Source of the DNA: Dorea_A amylophila
Lineage (GTDB): Bacteria > Bacillota > Clostridia > Lachnospirales > Lachnospiraceae
Assembly (NCBI RefSeq): GCF_025567265.1
Contig: NZ_JAOQJW010000001.1
Span: 1-64,000 of the forward strand
Length of the DNA: 64,000 bases
Reading direction: 5' to 3'
Shown: positions 1 through 8,140 of the stretch, in pieces
Layout of the letters: the number at the start of each line of letters is the position of its first letter
How positions within the stretch are numbered: position 1 is the stretch's first letter
Position numbers and translations under genes: made by a program
The notes under the pieces: model-generated
The model's database searches: none
What the model saw: the letters and a program-made list of their open reading frames with translations, nothing else
What the model was told of the DNA's origin: nothing

Positions 1-42
1 ATGGAGCTGACTGATACTAATCGGTCGAGGGCATGACCAAGC
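1..42 (+). rRNA. 23S rRNA, 3' end (partial)
   Basis: The first ~42 bases match the conserved 3' terminus of bacterial 23S rRNA (ACTAATCGGTCGAGGGC followed by TGACCAA-like sequence). Only the end lies in the window; the exact 3' base is estimated. A terminator follows at 108-141 and no 5S sequence lies between, so 5S must be elsewhere in the operon or genome. Confidence 0.9.
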
Positions 43-107
43 AAGGTGATAGGTAGGATGAAGAAAATATTTCTTGTATGCAGTTTTGAAGGTATATATA
101 AAAGGTA

Positions 108-141
108 AAAAGCAATCAACATATGTTGGTTGCTTTTTTTA
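108..141 (+). terminator. rho-independent terminator of the rRNA operon
   Basis: The arms AAGCAATCAAC (110-120) and GTTGGTTGCTT (125-135) form an 11-bp stem with one G-U pair and an ATAT loop, followed by a T run. It closes the rRNA operon about 65 bases after the 23S end. Confidence 0.85.
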
Positions 142-173
142 CAGAAAAAATATCAGTGAGAGAATTTTTATAT

Positions 174-785
174 TTATTTACAACAAGATTTATGATCAAA
201 TTCAGGATTAAATGCGTAGAAGTTTTTACTATCTAATTTATCCTGGACAATTCTGAGGCTTTCTCCAAAACGTTGATAATGAACAATTTCACGTTCGCGA
301 AGGAATCGGATAGGATCACAGACTTCAGGATCTTTGATAAGACGCAAAATATTATCATAGGTAGTACGGGCTTTTTGTTCGGCAGCCATATCTTCATGAA
401 GATCTGTAATAGGGTCACCTTTAGACTGGAAAGTTGTAGCACTCCAAGGAGTTCCACTGGCAGCCTGTGGCCAAAGAGCAAGTGTATGGTCAACATAATA
501 TTTATCAAAACCGGATTTTTCTAGCTGTTCCGGAGTCAGATTGCGTGTGAGCTGGTGTACAATGGCGCATACGATTTCCATATGGGCAAATTCTTCGGTA
601 GCAATGTCTGTTAGTGTGCCAATTACTTCATTATAAGGCATGGTATATCTCTGAGAAAAATATCTCAAAGAAGCTCCTAATTCTCCATCCGGTCCACCGA
701 ACTGTGATAAGATAATCTGAGCAATCTTCGGATTTGTCTGAGTAATTTTAACAGGGTATTGTAACCGTTTTTCATAATTCCACAT
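174..785 (-). CDS. cotJC: CotJC, spore-coat manganese-catalase-like protein
   Basis: The 203-residue product is a ferritin-like manganese catalase of the CotJC type. It begins MWNYEKRLQYPV, and the di-metal helices are visible as the EL..SLRYFSQRY segment (~35-47), EEFAHMEIV (~64-72), EDMAAEQKAR (~131-140) and EREIVHYQRFGE (~164-175). These supply the Glu/His ligands. In Bacillus subtilis CotJC is an inner-coat protein. It is the last gene of a three-gene minus-strand operon, starting 3 bases after cotJB. Mother-cell expression is inferred from the family. It ends in a short Cys-Cys-Lys tail. Confidence 0.95.
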   Translation of the reverse strand: MWNYEKRLQYPVKITQTNPKIAQIILSQFGGPDGELGASLRYFSQRYTMPYNEVIGTLTDIATEEFAHMEIVCAIVHQLTRNLTPEQLEKSGFDKYYVDHTLALWPQAASGTPWSATTFQSKGDPITDLHEDMAAEQKARTTYDNILRLIKDPEVCDPIRFLREREIVHYQRFGESLRIVQDKLDSKNFYAFNPEFDHKSCCK

Positions 786-788
786 AAA

Positions 789-1058
789 TTAACATCCTCC
801 TTCCTGCCATGGCCAAGGTTCATTGATCCATTTCCAGCAATCCATAGGTGTATTTGCAGTATCCAGTGTTAGAGGTCCATAATATTTTGCGTATTCCTTT
901 AAGGCCTGCACACGCTGTTTTTTAAATTCATCAAAGAATTCCAGGGCTTCAGGACAATTTGGATGTGTGTCGAGAAATAATTTTACGTCATCAACAGCAA
1001 AACTTACGATATTGATCCATTCCAGAAGCTCTTTTTTACAAGGTCTGTTTTCATTCAT
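789..1058 (-). CDS. cotJB: CotJB, spore coat protein
   Basis: This 89-residue product matches the small CotJB coat family: an alpha-helical N-terminal half (KKELLEWINIVSFAVDDVK), then the family signature DTHPNCPEAL and the aromatic C-terminus WKWINEPWPWQEGGC. The start overlaps the end of cotJA by 4 bases, which suggests translational coupling, and cotJC follows after 3 bases. In B. subtilis CotJA, CotJB and CotJC are incorporated together into the coat. No enzymatic function is known for it. Confidence 0.93.
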   Translation of the reverse strand: MNENRPCKKELLEWINIVSFAVDDVKLFLDTHPNCPEALEFFDEFKKQRVQALKEYAKYYGPLTLDTANTPMDCWKWINEPWPWQEGGC

Positions 1059-1348
1059 CGAGGGCTACCACCTTTCCAACAAAATGGAAGATTCAGTTCG
1101 GCAAAAATAGTTCCGCACCGGAATCCTTTTTCAACTTCATAGAGAGAACGCCACTCCTGCCATGGAACATAGGCCATTGCAATGGAAAGACCGCTTAATT
1201 TGTCGTGATCGTAAATATTACAGCACGGACGGGACGGTGTGGACGGTGATACAGAAGGCGGCATTGTTCTATTGCTTCCACCGACATGACATCCGTTAGA
1301 ATGGTTTTGACGCATATAATCCGGCGTATTATAACGATAATTTGGCAT
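1055..1348 (-). CDS. cotJA: CotJA, spore coat associated protein
   Basis: The 97-residue product carries the CotJA signature in its C-terminal half (LAMAYVPWQ-like segment, here LSIAMAYVPWQEW, then GTIFAELNLPFCWKGG). The N-terminal half is a low-complexity stretch rich in Asn, Ser, Pro and His and is longer than in Bacillus. A good ribosome-binding site (AAGGAG, seen as ctcctt at 1358-1363) precedes the start. It is the first gene of cotJABC and probably directs assembly of the CotJC catalase-like protein into the coat. Confidence 0.92.
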   Translation of the reverse strand: MPNYRYNTPDYMRQNHSNGCHVGGSNRTMPPSVSPSTPSRPCCNIYDHDKLSGLSIAMAYVPWQEWRSLYEVEKGFRCGTIFAELNLPFCWKGGSPR

Positions 1349-1383
1349 TTAAAGTACTCCTTTCGATAAGATTATGCAATAAT

Positions 1384-1391
1384 AGTATATG
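1384..1391 (-). promoter_or_regulatory. possible sigma-E-type -10 element of cotJABC
   Basis: On the minus strand the sequence CATATACT lies about 36 bases before the cotJA start and matches 7 of 8 positions of the sigma-E -10 consensus CATACAnT. The -35 region is poor. cotJ is sigma-E dependent in B. subtilis, so the placement is plausible but not proven. Confidence 0.35.
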
Positions 1392-1420
1392 AAAATTAAA
1401 GAAAGTTGTGAATCAGACAG

Positions 1421-1449
1421 TTGTTTTTAAGAACGTATCTGAGTATAAT
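1421..1449 (+). promoter_or_regulatory. sigma-A-type promoter of the SEDS gene
   Basis: TTGTTT (1421-1426) and TATAAT (1444-1449) are separated by 17 bases, and the start codon follows 22 bases later. It faces away from the cotJ operon. Confidence 0.65.
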
Positions 1450-1471
1450 AGATACGATTGGAGAGTAGAAT

Positions 1472-2650
1472 ATGGTAAAAGAAAATAAAAAAAGAAGCAC
1501 GAATACCAGAGTGAAAAAGAAAGAACACAGCATCGCATACTTCGATTACAGTCTGTTGGCAATATTGATCTGCCTGATCTGCTTTGGACTGGTCATGCTA
1601 TATAGTACGAGCTCTTACAGCGCAATGATGAAACAAAACGGAGACAGCCTGTTTTACTTTAAAAGACAAGTCCTGTTCTGCATTGTGGGTTTGATCGGGA
1701 TGTGGATCGTAAGTAGAATAGATTATCATTGGTATTTTGAAAGATCAAAGTTCTTCTATTTTATTTCTATTTTTATGATGTTCCTTGTAAAGACACCATT
1801 GGGAAAAGAAGTAAATGGAGCAAAAAGATGGATTAAACTTCCGTTCGGACAGCAGCTACAGCCGGCAGAGATTGCCAAGATTGCGATCATATTGTTTATT
1901 CCGGCATTGATCTGTACGATGGGAAGAGAGATAAAGACGCTGGAAGGAATTGTGAAAGTACTGGCATGGGGGGCTTTTTCAGCAACAGTAGTCTTTATTA
2001 TTACAGAAAATTTAAGTACGGCAATTATTGTTATGGGAATTACGTGTATTATGATTTTTGTGGTACATCCAAAGACAAGAATATTTATCATAATTGCCGT
2101 AGGAATTATTTTAATAGGAATTGTCGGTGCGAGGGTTCTTGGTATGGCAATGGAGACCAGTGGGAACTTCCGTCTGAGACGTATTCTAGTATGGCTGAAT
2201 CCAGAGAAATATGCATCAGAAGGCGGCTACCAGATCATGCAGGCATTGTACGCAATTGGATCAGGAGGATTTTTTGGAAAAGGTCTTGGTAACAGTGCCC
2301 AGAAAATGATCATTCCAGAAGTTCAGAATGATATGATTCTTTCTATTATCTGTGAGGAGCTTGGAGTATTTGGTGCAATCATGGTTCTGATCCTGTTCGG
2401 AATGCTTCTGTACAGATTATTATTTATTGCGCAGAATGCACCGGATCTTTATGGTTCATTAGTGGTGAGCGGAATATTTGCACATATTGCATTGCAGGTA
2501 ATATTAAATGTTATGGTTGTGATCAATTGTATTCCGACAACAGGAATCACACTTCCCTTTATCAGCTATGGCGGTACGTCGGTGCTATTCTTAATGGCGG
2601 AAATGGGACTGGCATTGGGAGTCTCTTCAAAGATTAAAATTGCTGAATAA
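1472..2650 (+). CDS. RodA/FtsW/SpoVE-family peptidoglycan polymerase
   Basis: This 392-residue membrane protein has about ten hydrophobic segments and belongs to the SEDS glycosyltransferases that polymerise lipid II. Diagnostic stretches are NGAKRWIKLPFGQQLQPAE, IMQALYAIGSGGFFGKGLG, the QND motif with the catalytic Asp (EVQNDMILSIICEELG) and the C-terminal PTTGITLPFISYGGTS. The N-terminus is short and basic. It resembles the ftsW of the division cluster at 12268 but stands alone. It may therefore be the elongation (RodA) or sporulation (SpoVE) paralogue. The sequence alone does not decide which, so no symbol is given. Confidence 0.9.
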   Translation: MVKENKKRSTNTRVKKKEHSIAYFDYSLLAILICLICFGLVMLYSTSSYSAMMKQNGDSLFYFKRQVLFCIVGLIGMWIVSRIDYHWYFERSKFFYFISIFMMFLVKTPLGKEVNGAKRWIKLPFGQQLQPAEIAKIAIILFIPALICTMGREIKTLEGIVKVLAWGAFSATVVFIITENLSTAIIVMGITCIMIFVVHPKTRIFIIIAVGIILIGIVGARVLGMAMETSGNFRLRRILVWLNPEKYASEGGYQIMQALYAIGSGGFFGKGLGNSAQKMIIPEVQNDMILSIICEELGVFGAIMVLILFGMLLYRLLFIAQNAPDLYGSLVVSGIFAHIALQVILNVMVVINCIPTTGITLPFISYGGTSVLFLMAEMGLALGVSSKIKIAE

Positions 2651-2655
2651 AAAGC

Positions 2656-2684
2656 TTTCATTTCTTTTTCAAATATGCTATGAT
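2656..2684 (+). promoter_or_regulatory. putative sigma-A promoter of the DegV gene
   Basis: TTTCAT (2656-2661) and TATGAT (2679-2684) with a 17-base spacer lie just after the SEDS gene and ~105 bases before the DegV start. The -35 is weak. Confidence 0.4.
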
Positions 2685-2788
2685 AAATAATGTAGTATTT
2701 AAAACTACTTCTGATGAGAATAGATGACTCGGAAAGAGTTTTGATATCAATAATATAAAGTAATAATACGTTACATTGGGAGGAATAT

Positions 2789-3628
2789 ATGAGTTACAAG
2801 ATTATCATAGATAGTTGTGGTGAATTGACAGAAGAAATGAAGAAATCGGGGAATTTCGAGACAGCTTCGTTACAGATCGATGTTGGCGGACATCATATCG
2901 TAGATGATGAAACATTTGATCAGGCAGATTTTTTGAAGAAGATCAGAGAATCTGAAGAATGCCCGAAGTCATCATGTCCGTCTCCGGAACGTTATATGGA
3001 AGAATATCACTGTGAGGCAGAGCACATATATGCAGTGACGTTGTCTGCAGAACTCAGCGGTTCTTATAACAGTGCGGTACTTGGAAAGAATTTATATGAA
3101 GAAGAATACGGAGAGAAGGATATTTACGTATTTAATTCCAGATCGGCATCGGTAGGAGAGACGCTGATCGGGTTGAAGATTGCCGAATGTGAGAAAAAAG
3201 GACTCAGCTTTAAGGAAGTAATTGATACAGTAGAAGCTTATATTGAAGAGCAGCATACCTATTTCTTACTGGAAACATTGGATATACTGAAAAAGAACGG
3301 AAGACTGAAAGGGTTAAAAGCAGTGGTCGCAACGGCATTAAATATTAAGCCGGTGATGGGATCTACTCCGGATGGAAATATTCAACAGCTTGCAAATACA
3401 AGAGGAATGAAAAAAGGGCTGGTCAGAATGGTGGAACAAATAGTGGCTGATCTTAAGAACCCGGAAGAGAAGATACTTGCGATCTCTCACTGCAATTGCA
3501 GAGAACGCGCAGAGACAGTGAAAAATATGCTTCTTGAAAAAGCAGGATTCAAAGATATTATTATTGTAGATACTGCGGGAATCAGTAGTATGTATGCAGC
3601 TGACGGAGGCGTGATTGTAGTTGTATAA
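2789..3628 (+). CDS. DegV family fatty-acid-binding protein
   Basis: The 279-residue product starts MSYKIIIDSCGELT, the usual DegV opening with the conserved Asp-Ser pair. It also has SCPSPERYMEEY (~72-83), TLSAELSGSYNSA (~93-105) and the DILKKNGRLKG stretch (~166-176) typical of the family. DegV/FakB proteins bind a fatty acid and, with the kinase FakA, present it for phosphorylation; no fakA is nearby. The start follows a GGGAGG ribosome-binding site by 7 bases. The length is normal for the family. Its physiological ligand here is unknown. Confidence 0.9.
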   Translation: MSYKIIIDSCGELTEEMKKSGNFETASLQIDVGGHHIVDDETFDQADFLKKIRESEECPKSSCPSPERYMEEYHCEAEHIYAVTLSAELSGSYNSAVLGKNLYEEEYGEKDIYVFNSRSASVGETLIGLKIAECEKKGLSFKEVIDTVEAYIEEQHTYFLLETLDILKKNGRLKGLKAVVATALNIKPVMGSTPDGNIQQLANTRGMKKGLVRMVEQIVADLKNPEEKILAISHCNCRERAETVKNMLLEKAGFKDIIIVDTAGISSMYAADGGVIVVV

Positions 3629-3649
3629 TCCGATGGAGTGTGGTAGAAT
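3621..3649 (+). promoter_or_regulatory. putative sigma-A promoter of the small membrane protein gene
   Basis: TTGTAT (3621-3626) and TAGAAT (3644-3649) are 17 bases apart. The -35 overlaps the end of the DegV gene. Confidence 0.45.
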
Positions 3650-3681
3650 AGATACATCGGAAAAAAAGGAGCAAAAGAACT

Positions 3682-3936
3682 ATGAGTCAGGCAAAAGTAG
3701 ATAAATATAAAGAAGCGAAGAAAAACCGGAAGAAGCAGATGAAAAAAGAAAAGATACAAAGCTATCTGCGCAGAGGTGTGGCATGTATCGTTGCAGCAGC
3801 ACTGATAGGAATGGCAGGTTTTTCTATATATAATATATATGAGTCAAAACAGCCGAAGCAGGAAGTAACGGTTGATTATTCTGCAATAGCAAGTCTCAGT
3901 CAGTCTTTGTCAGATAACGGAACGTCGGCCGAATAG
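3682..3936 (+). CDS. small single-pass membrane protein of unknown function
   Basis: This 84-residue product is not a family I recognise. The first ~30 residues are very basic and probably helical (KYKEAKKNRKKQMKKEK), followed by one hydrophobic segment (~32-51) and a short Ser/Asp-containing tail predicted outside (positive-inside rule). AAAAGGAGC precedes the ATG at a normal distance. The gene has its own promoter-like sequence and a strong terminator 22 bases after the stop, so it looks monocistronic. It sits just ahead of the division cluster. Confidence 0.75.
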   Translation: MSQAKVDKYKEAKKNRKKQMKKEKIQSYLRRGVACIVAAALIGMAGFSIYNIYESKQPKQEVTVDYSAIASLSQSLSDNGTSAE

Positions 3937-3957
3937 AGAAGAAGAAAGAAAAATGCG

Positions 3958-3991
3958 AGTGAACAGGAAAAATCCTGTTCACTATTTTTTT
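3958..3991 (+). terminator. rho-independent terminator
   Basis: The arms AGTGAACAGGA and TCCTGTTCACT form a perfect 11-bp stem with an AAAA loop, followed by a T7 run. It separates the small membrane protein gene from the mraZ promoter. Confidence 0.92.
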
Positions 3992-4023
3992 GCCTTAAAA
4001 TTCTCTTAATTTCCCTAAAAGGC

Positions 4024-4052
4024 TTGAAAACAGTAAAAAAGTAGTTTACAAT
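4024..4052 (+). promoter_or_regulatory. sigma-A promoter of the mraZ division cluster
   Basis: TTGAAA (4024-4029) and TACAAT (4047-4052) are separated by 17 bases. The expected transcription start (~4059) falls directly before the MraZ boxes, so a bound repressor there would block initiation. Confidence 0.75.
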
Positions 4053-4060
4053 GGGTTCAA

Positions 4061-4095
4061 GTGGTAGAAAGTGGTGAAAAGTGGAACAAAGTGGT
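4061..4095 (+). promoter_or_regulatory. MraZ boxes (four 10-base direct repeats)
   Basis: Four copies of GTGG-N6 lie in exact 10-base register: GTGGTAGAAA, GTGGTGAAAA, GTGGAACAAA and GTGGTATGAA. This matches the known mode of MraZ binding to tandem G-rich repeats on one face of the DNA upstream of its own gene. The array begins at the predicted transcription start. Confidence 0.85.
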
Positions 4096-4180
4096 ATGAA
4101 AATGGATGAAGCCGGAAAGGAAGAATAACTGATTTTACCGGAAGAACTTCAGAAGATACCACCGGGAAAAGGAGAATTCT

Positions 4181-4621
4181 ATGCTGAAAGGAGAGTACAG
4201 TCATAATATTGATGCCAAAGGGCGGCTGATCATTCCGGCCAAGTTTCGTGACGATTTAGGGGAGCATTTCGTCATTACAAAAGGAATGGAGAATTGTCTG
4301 TACGTATATCCGGAAGCAGAATGGAACACTTTTGAAGAAAAACTTAATGCATTGCCAACCACCACTGACAAAAAAGCACGTGCGTTTGCATATTTCTTTC
4401 AGGGAAGTGCAGCGGACGGCGACCTTGATAAGCAAGGCAGAACTCTAATCCCTTCTGTACTGCGTACATTTGCACATCTGGATAAAGAAGTTGTATTCAT
4501 CGGTATGGGGAAGCGTGCCGAGATCTGGGATAAGGCAAGATGGGATGAAAAGAATGCTGAAGTGGAACTTAACATTGAAGATATTGCATCTGATATGGAA
4601 GAAAACGGATTCAGTATCTAG
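4181..4621 (+). CDS. mraZ: MraZ, DNA-binding repressor of the division cluster
   Basis: The 146-residue product begins MLKGEYSHNIDAKGRLIIPAKFR, the first of two AbrB-like half-domains, and the second repeat is DLDKQGRTLIPSVLR (~86-100). MraZ forms a ring of subunits and represses its own cluster by binding tandem repeats; these are visible at 4061-4095. AAAGGAGA stands ahead of the ATG. rsmH follows after 11 bases. The length is normal for the family. Confidence 0.97.
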   Translation: MLKGEYSHNIDAKGRLIIPAKFRDDLGEHFVITKGMENCLYVYPEAEWNTFEEKLNALPTTTDKKARAFAYFFQGSAADGDLDKQGRTLIPSVLRTFAHLDKEVVFIGMGKRAEIWDKARWDEKNAEVELNIEDIASDMEENGFSI

Positions 4622-4632
4622 AGGGAGAAGAT

Positions 4633-5568
4633 ATGGGATTCGAACACAAATCAGTATTACTGAATGAGACAATTGAAGGATTAAACATCAAGCCGGATGG
4701 TATCTATGTAGACGGAACGCTTGGTGGAGGCGGACATGCATACGAGGTGTGCAGGCGTCTCGGTGAAAAAGGGAGTATTATAGGAATAGACCAGGATGAA
4801 GCAGCAATCGAAGCTGCAGGCATCCGATTAAAAGACTTCGGGGAGAAGGTCACAATAATCCGAAGCAATTATTGTGATATGAAGTCGAAGCTTCAAGAAC
4901 AGGGAATTGACAAGGTCGATGGAATAGTACTTGATCTGGGCGTATCTTCTTATCAGTTAGATACGGCAGATCGGGGATTTTCCTATCGCGAAGATGCACC
5001 TCTGGATATGAGAATGGACAGACGTCAGAAGATGACTGCCAGAGACATCGTCAATGATTACTCAGAGATGGATTTGTACCGCGTGATCAGAGACTACGGG
5101 GAGGATAAGTTTGCAAAAAATATTGCAAAACATATCGTGGCGGCACGCGGGAAAAGTCCGATTGAAACAACGGGGCAGCTGACAGAGATCATCAGAGCTT
5201 CAATACCAATGAAATATCAGAAAAAATCCGGACATCCTGCAAAGAGAACATTTCAGGCTATTCGGATTGAACTGAACAGAGAATTAGAAGTATTGAAAAA
5301 TTCTCTGGATGACATGATTGAAATACTAAACCCGGGTGGAAGATTGTGTATTATTACATTCCATTCGCTGGAAGACCGGATTGTAAAGAGTGCATTTAAG
5401 AAAAATGAGAATCCATGCACCTGCCCTCCGGATTTTCCTGTGTGTGTATGTGGCAATGTTTCTAAAGGGCGTGTTGTTACCAGAAAGCCGATTCTTCCAA
5501 GTGAAGAAGAATTAGAGTATAACAGTCGTTCTAAAAGTGCGAAACTCAGAATATTTGAGCGTTCTTAA
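4633..5568 (+). CDS. rsmH: 16S rRNA (cytosine-1402 N4) methyltransferase RsmH
   Basis: The 311-residue product is RsmH (MraW), the SAM-dependent enzyme that methylates N4 of C1402 in the ribosomal P site. Visible features are the opening HKSVLLNE, the SAM loop DGTLGGGGHAYE (~26-37), GIDQDEAAI (~50-58), DLGVSSYQLD, and near the C-terminus FHSLEDRIVK followed by a Cys cluster (NPCTCPPDFPVCVCG). GGGAGAAGAT precedes the ATG. It is the second gene of the division cluster, as in most Firmicutes. Confidence 0.97.
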   Translation: MGFEHKSVLLNETIEGLNIKPDGIYVDGTLGGGGHAYEVCRRLGEKGSIIGIDQDEAAIEAAGIRLKDFGEKVTIIRSNYCDMKSKLQEQGIDKVDGIVLDLGVSSYQLDTADRGFSYREDAPLDMRMDRRQKMTARDIVNDYSEMDLYRVIRDYGEDKFAKNIAKHIVAARGKSPIETTGQLTEIIRASIPMKYQKKSGHPAKRTFQAIRIELNRELEVLKNSLDDMIEILNPGGRLCIITFHSLEDRIVKSAFKKNENPCTCPPDFPVCVCGNVSKGRVVTRKPILPSEEELEYNSRSKSAKLRIFERS

Positions 5569-5608
5569 TGAAGAATGATATGTGATCAGACAGAAAGGAG
5601 TGGCGTAG

Positions 5609-6160
5609 ATGGCAGCAAGAAGATCTTATGCAAGCGATAGACGCCAGTCCGGTGGATATCGTTCCATGCAGTATGGAAGCAGACAGGCTTATATGTATGG
5701 TAATATAGTTACCAAGCCGGAATATGAACCGCGAAGAAGAAAATCATCTGCAAAACCAAAAAAGAAAGTAAGCAGACAGGTGCAGAAGAACAGAAATCGT
5801 GCACTGCATATGAATGCAGCTTATGTGATTTTTCTCGCAGTTGCAGCAACTGTTGTGCTGTTATTGTGCGTTAATTATGTACGCTTACAGTCGGAACTGA
5901 CTCGAAGATCCAAACATGTCACTGCATTACAGGAAGAACTGGCGGATCTGAAAGAGGAAAATACGACAAAATATAACGCAGTAGTGGATTCTGTCAATCT
6001 TGACGAGATCCGGGAAAGAGCGATCAATCAACTTGGCATGACATATGCTGCGGCTGATCAGATCGTGGAATATGATAATCCTGCTTCAGACTATGTAAAA
6101 CAGTATGAAAATATTCCGGAAAATGGTGTACTTGCTCAGTCAGACAAGAATAAGAAATAG
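5609..6160 (+). CDS. ftsL: FtsL-like division protein
   Basis: The 183-residue product has the FtsL layout: a long basic cytoplasmic N-terminus rich in Arg, Tyr and Lys (~1-68), one transmembrane helix (~70-91) and a coiled coil (~92-125), then a tail with LDEIRERAINQLGM, which resembles the DivIC/FtsL end. FtsL links FtsQ/DivIB and DivIC with FtsW-PBP at the septum. Sequence identity in this family is low, so the call rests on topology and its position between rsmH and the PBP gene. AGAAAGGAG precedes the ATG. The N- and C-terminal extensions make it longer than the ~117-residue B. subtilis protein. Confidence 0.85.
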   Translation: MAARRSYASDRRQSGGYRSMQYGSRQAYMYGNIVTKPEYEPRRRKSSAKPKKKVSRQVQKNRNRALHMNAAYVIFLAVAATVVLLLCVNYVRLQSELTRRSKHVTALQEELADLKEENTTKYNAVVDSVNLDEIRERAINQLGMTYAAADQIVEYDNPASDYVKQYENIPENGVLAQSDKNKK

Positions 6161-6168
6161 GTGGAAAT

Positions 6169-8061
6169 ATGGCAAGAAAGAAGAAAAATTTCTTTAAGAA
6201 AAAAATTTCAGGCCTTATGCAGAGAAAGCTAGTAATGCTCTTTGGAGTAATCATACTAGCTTTTGTTTTCTTGATAGGGTGGATTACTTATATCAATGCT
6301 TCGAAAGGAGAAAAATATACCAAAGTCGTGCTGGATCAACAACAGTATAATAACCGTACGATTCCATTTAAACGTGGAGATATCGTAGACCGTAACGGTA
6401 CGAAACTTGCGACAAGTGAGAGAGTATATAATGTTGTAGTCGATGCCAAAGTGATAACAAGTAACAAAAAGTATATGAATCCGACAGTAAAAGTATTGGC
6501 AGAGTGCTTCAGTTTGAAGAAGAAAGCAATACGTACTCAGGTGAAGAAGAATCCGAACAGCCGGTATATTGTCCTGAAAAAAGGAGTCAGCTATGCAAAG
6601 GCGCAGGAATTTGAGAAGATTACAGCAGATACGAAGCATAATCCTAATGTGCAGGGCGTATGGCTGGAGGAAGATTATACAAGGCAATATCCGTATAAAA
6701 CACTGGCAAGTGATGTAATCGGATTTACAACGAATGGAAATGTAGGAAGTAATGGAATAGAGGCATCATATAATTCCATTCTGAATGGAACAGATGGCAG
6801 GGAGTATGGGTATCTGGATGAAAGTTCTGGATTTGAAAGAACTGTGAAGGAACCGGATAATGGAAGCACTGTTGTATCAACAATTGATCTTCAGGTGCAG
6901 AGTATTGTAGAACAGCATATACTTGCATTTAACGAAGAACACAAGGATGAAGAGACAGAGGGAGAAGGAAGTAAGAATACCGGAGTGATCGTGATGAATC
7001 CTCAGAATGGAGAGATTCTTGCAGAAGCTTCGTATCCGAATTATGATCTGAATCATCCAAGAGATCTGACAAAGTATTATACAAAAGCACAGCTGAAAAA
7101 GATGACGGATAAAGAAAAGCTGAATATACTGAATGATCTTTGGAATAATTATTGTGTCAGCAATACTTATGAACCGGGATCGACATTCAAACCATTTACC
7201 ATATCGGCAGGTCTTGAACTTGGAGATCTTACAGGAAATGAGAATTATGTCTGTGGCGGTGTATTGCACGTGGGAGATCATGACATTCACTGTAGTAACA
7301 GATCAGGACACGGGCCGGAGACGTTGAAACAGGCTTTGGAGAATTCGTGCAACGTTGCACTGATGCAGATCGGTGAAAGTATCGGAACAGAAGAATTCTG
7401 CAGGTATCAAAGATTGTTTGGGTTCGGAGAATATACAGGAATCGATCTTCCGGGAGAGGGAGAGACAAGCGGACTGTTGTATACACCGGCGACTATGGAT
7501 CCGGCCAGTCTGGCGACAAATGCATTTGGGCAGAATTTTAATGTTACAATGACTCAGATGGCGGCATCTTTCTGTTCGCTGCTCAATGGCGGCAATTATT
7601 ATGAGCCGCATGTTGTAAAGCAGATTCAGGATGAAAATGGAAATGTTACAGAGAACAAAGATCCGGTGCTGGTTAAGAAAACAATTTCAAAAGAGACCAG
7701 TGATATCATTAAGGATTATATGCTGGGAGTTGTTGAGGAAGGAACCGGTGCGAGTGCGGCGGTAGAGGGGTATGCTGTCGGAGGTAAGACCGGTACAGCC
7801 GAGAAGCTGCCTCGTGGAAATGGAAAATATCTTGTTTCTTTCATCGGATATGCACCACAGGAAAATCCACAGGTTATGGTGTATGTTGTCATTGATGAGC
7901 CAAACTCGGCTGTTCAGGCAAACAGTGGTTATGCAACACAGCTTGCATCACAGATCATGACAGATATATTCCCTTATCTTGGAGTAGAGAAAAAAGATGG
8001 TGCGTCTGATACTATAGAAACATCCGCAGAAGAGACAACAACACAGACAGCACAGGAATAA
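6169..8061 (+). CDS. class B penicillin-binding protein (FtsI/SpoVD type)
   Basis: The 630-residue product is a monofunctional transpeptidase with an N-terminal anchor (~21-43), a pedestal domain with the FKRGDIVDRNG motif (~63-73) and a transpeptidase domain. The active-site motifs are complete: STFK at Ser338, SCN at 393-395 and KTG at 540-542. It cross-links septal peptidoglycan with the SEDS polymerase FtsW. There is no PASTA domain; the tail is acidic and Thr-rich. It starts 8 bases after ftsL. A terminator-like hairpin follows at 8087 and separates it from the second PBP gene. It is probably the vegetative FtsI/PBP2. Confidence 0.93.
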   Translation: MARKKKNFFKKKISGLMQRKLVMLFGVIILAFVFLIGWITYINASKGEKYTKVVLDQQQYNNRTIPFKRGDIVDRNGTKLATSERVYNVVVDAKVITSNKKYMNPTVKVLAECFSLKKKAIRTQVKKNPNSRYIVLKKGVSYAKAQEFEKITADTKHNPNVQGVWLEEDYTRQYPYKTLASDVIGFTTNGNVGSNGIEASYNSILNGTDGREYGYLDESSGFERTVKEPDNGSTVVSTIDLQVQSIVEQHILAFNEEHKDEETEGEGSKNTGVIVMNPQNGEILAEASYPNYDLNHPRDLTKYYTKAQLKKMTDKEKLNILNDLWNNYCVSNTYEPGSTFKPFTISAGLELGDLTGNENYVCGGVLHVGDHDIHCSNRSGHGPETLKQALENSCNVALMQIGESIGTEEFCRYQRLFGFGEYTGIDLPGEGETSGLLYTPATMDPASLATNAFGQNFNVTMTQMAASFCSLLNGGNYYEPHVVKQIQDENGNVTENKDPVLVKKTISKETSDIIKDYMLGVVEEGTGASAAVEGYAVGGKTGTAEKLPRGNGKYLVSFIGYAPQENPQVMVYVVIDEPNSAVQANSGYATQLASQIMTDIFPYLGVEKKDGASDTIETSAEETTTQTAQE

Positions 8062-8086
8062 CTGTAAAAGTATATGGAATTCATAA

Positions 8087-8137
8087 CCTCATAGAAGTTT
8101 TCATAAATTATAAGAAAAACTTCTATGAGGATTTTTT
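8087..8137 (+). terminator. terminator-like hairpin whose 3' arm contains the RBS of the next gene
   Basis: CCTCATAGAAGTT (8087-8099) and AACTTCTATGAGG (8118-8130) form a perfect 13-bp stem, extended by TTTC/GAAA, and a T6 run follows at 8132-8137. The ATG of the second PBP gene is at 8141. The only Shine-Dalgarno-like sequence, ATGAGG at 8125-8130, is inside the stem. The element can therefore both terminate transcription and hide the ribosome-binding site. Confidence 0.8.
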
Positions 8138-8140
8138 ATT

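Noticed and set aside
2692..2708. Inverted repeat GTAGTATTT / AAAACTAC before degV
   Set aside because: It is short, asymmetric and AT-rich, and could be chance in such sequence; not enough to call an operator.
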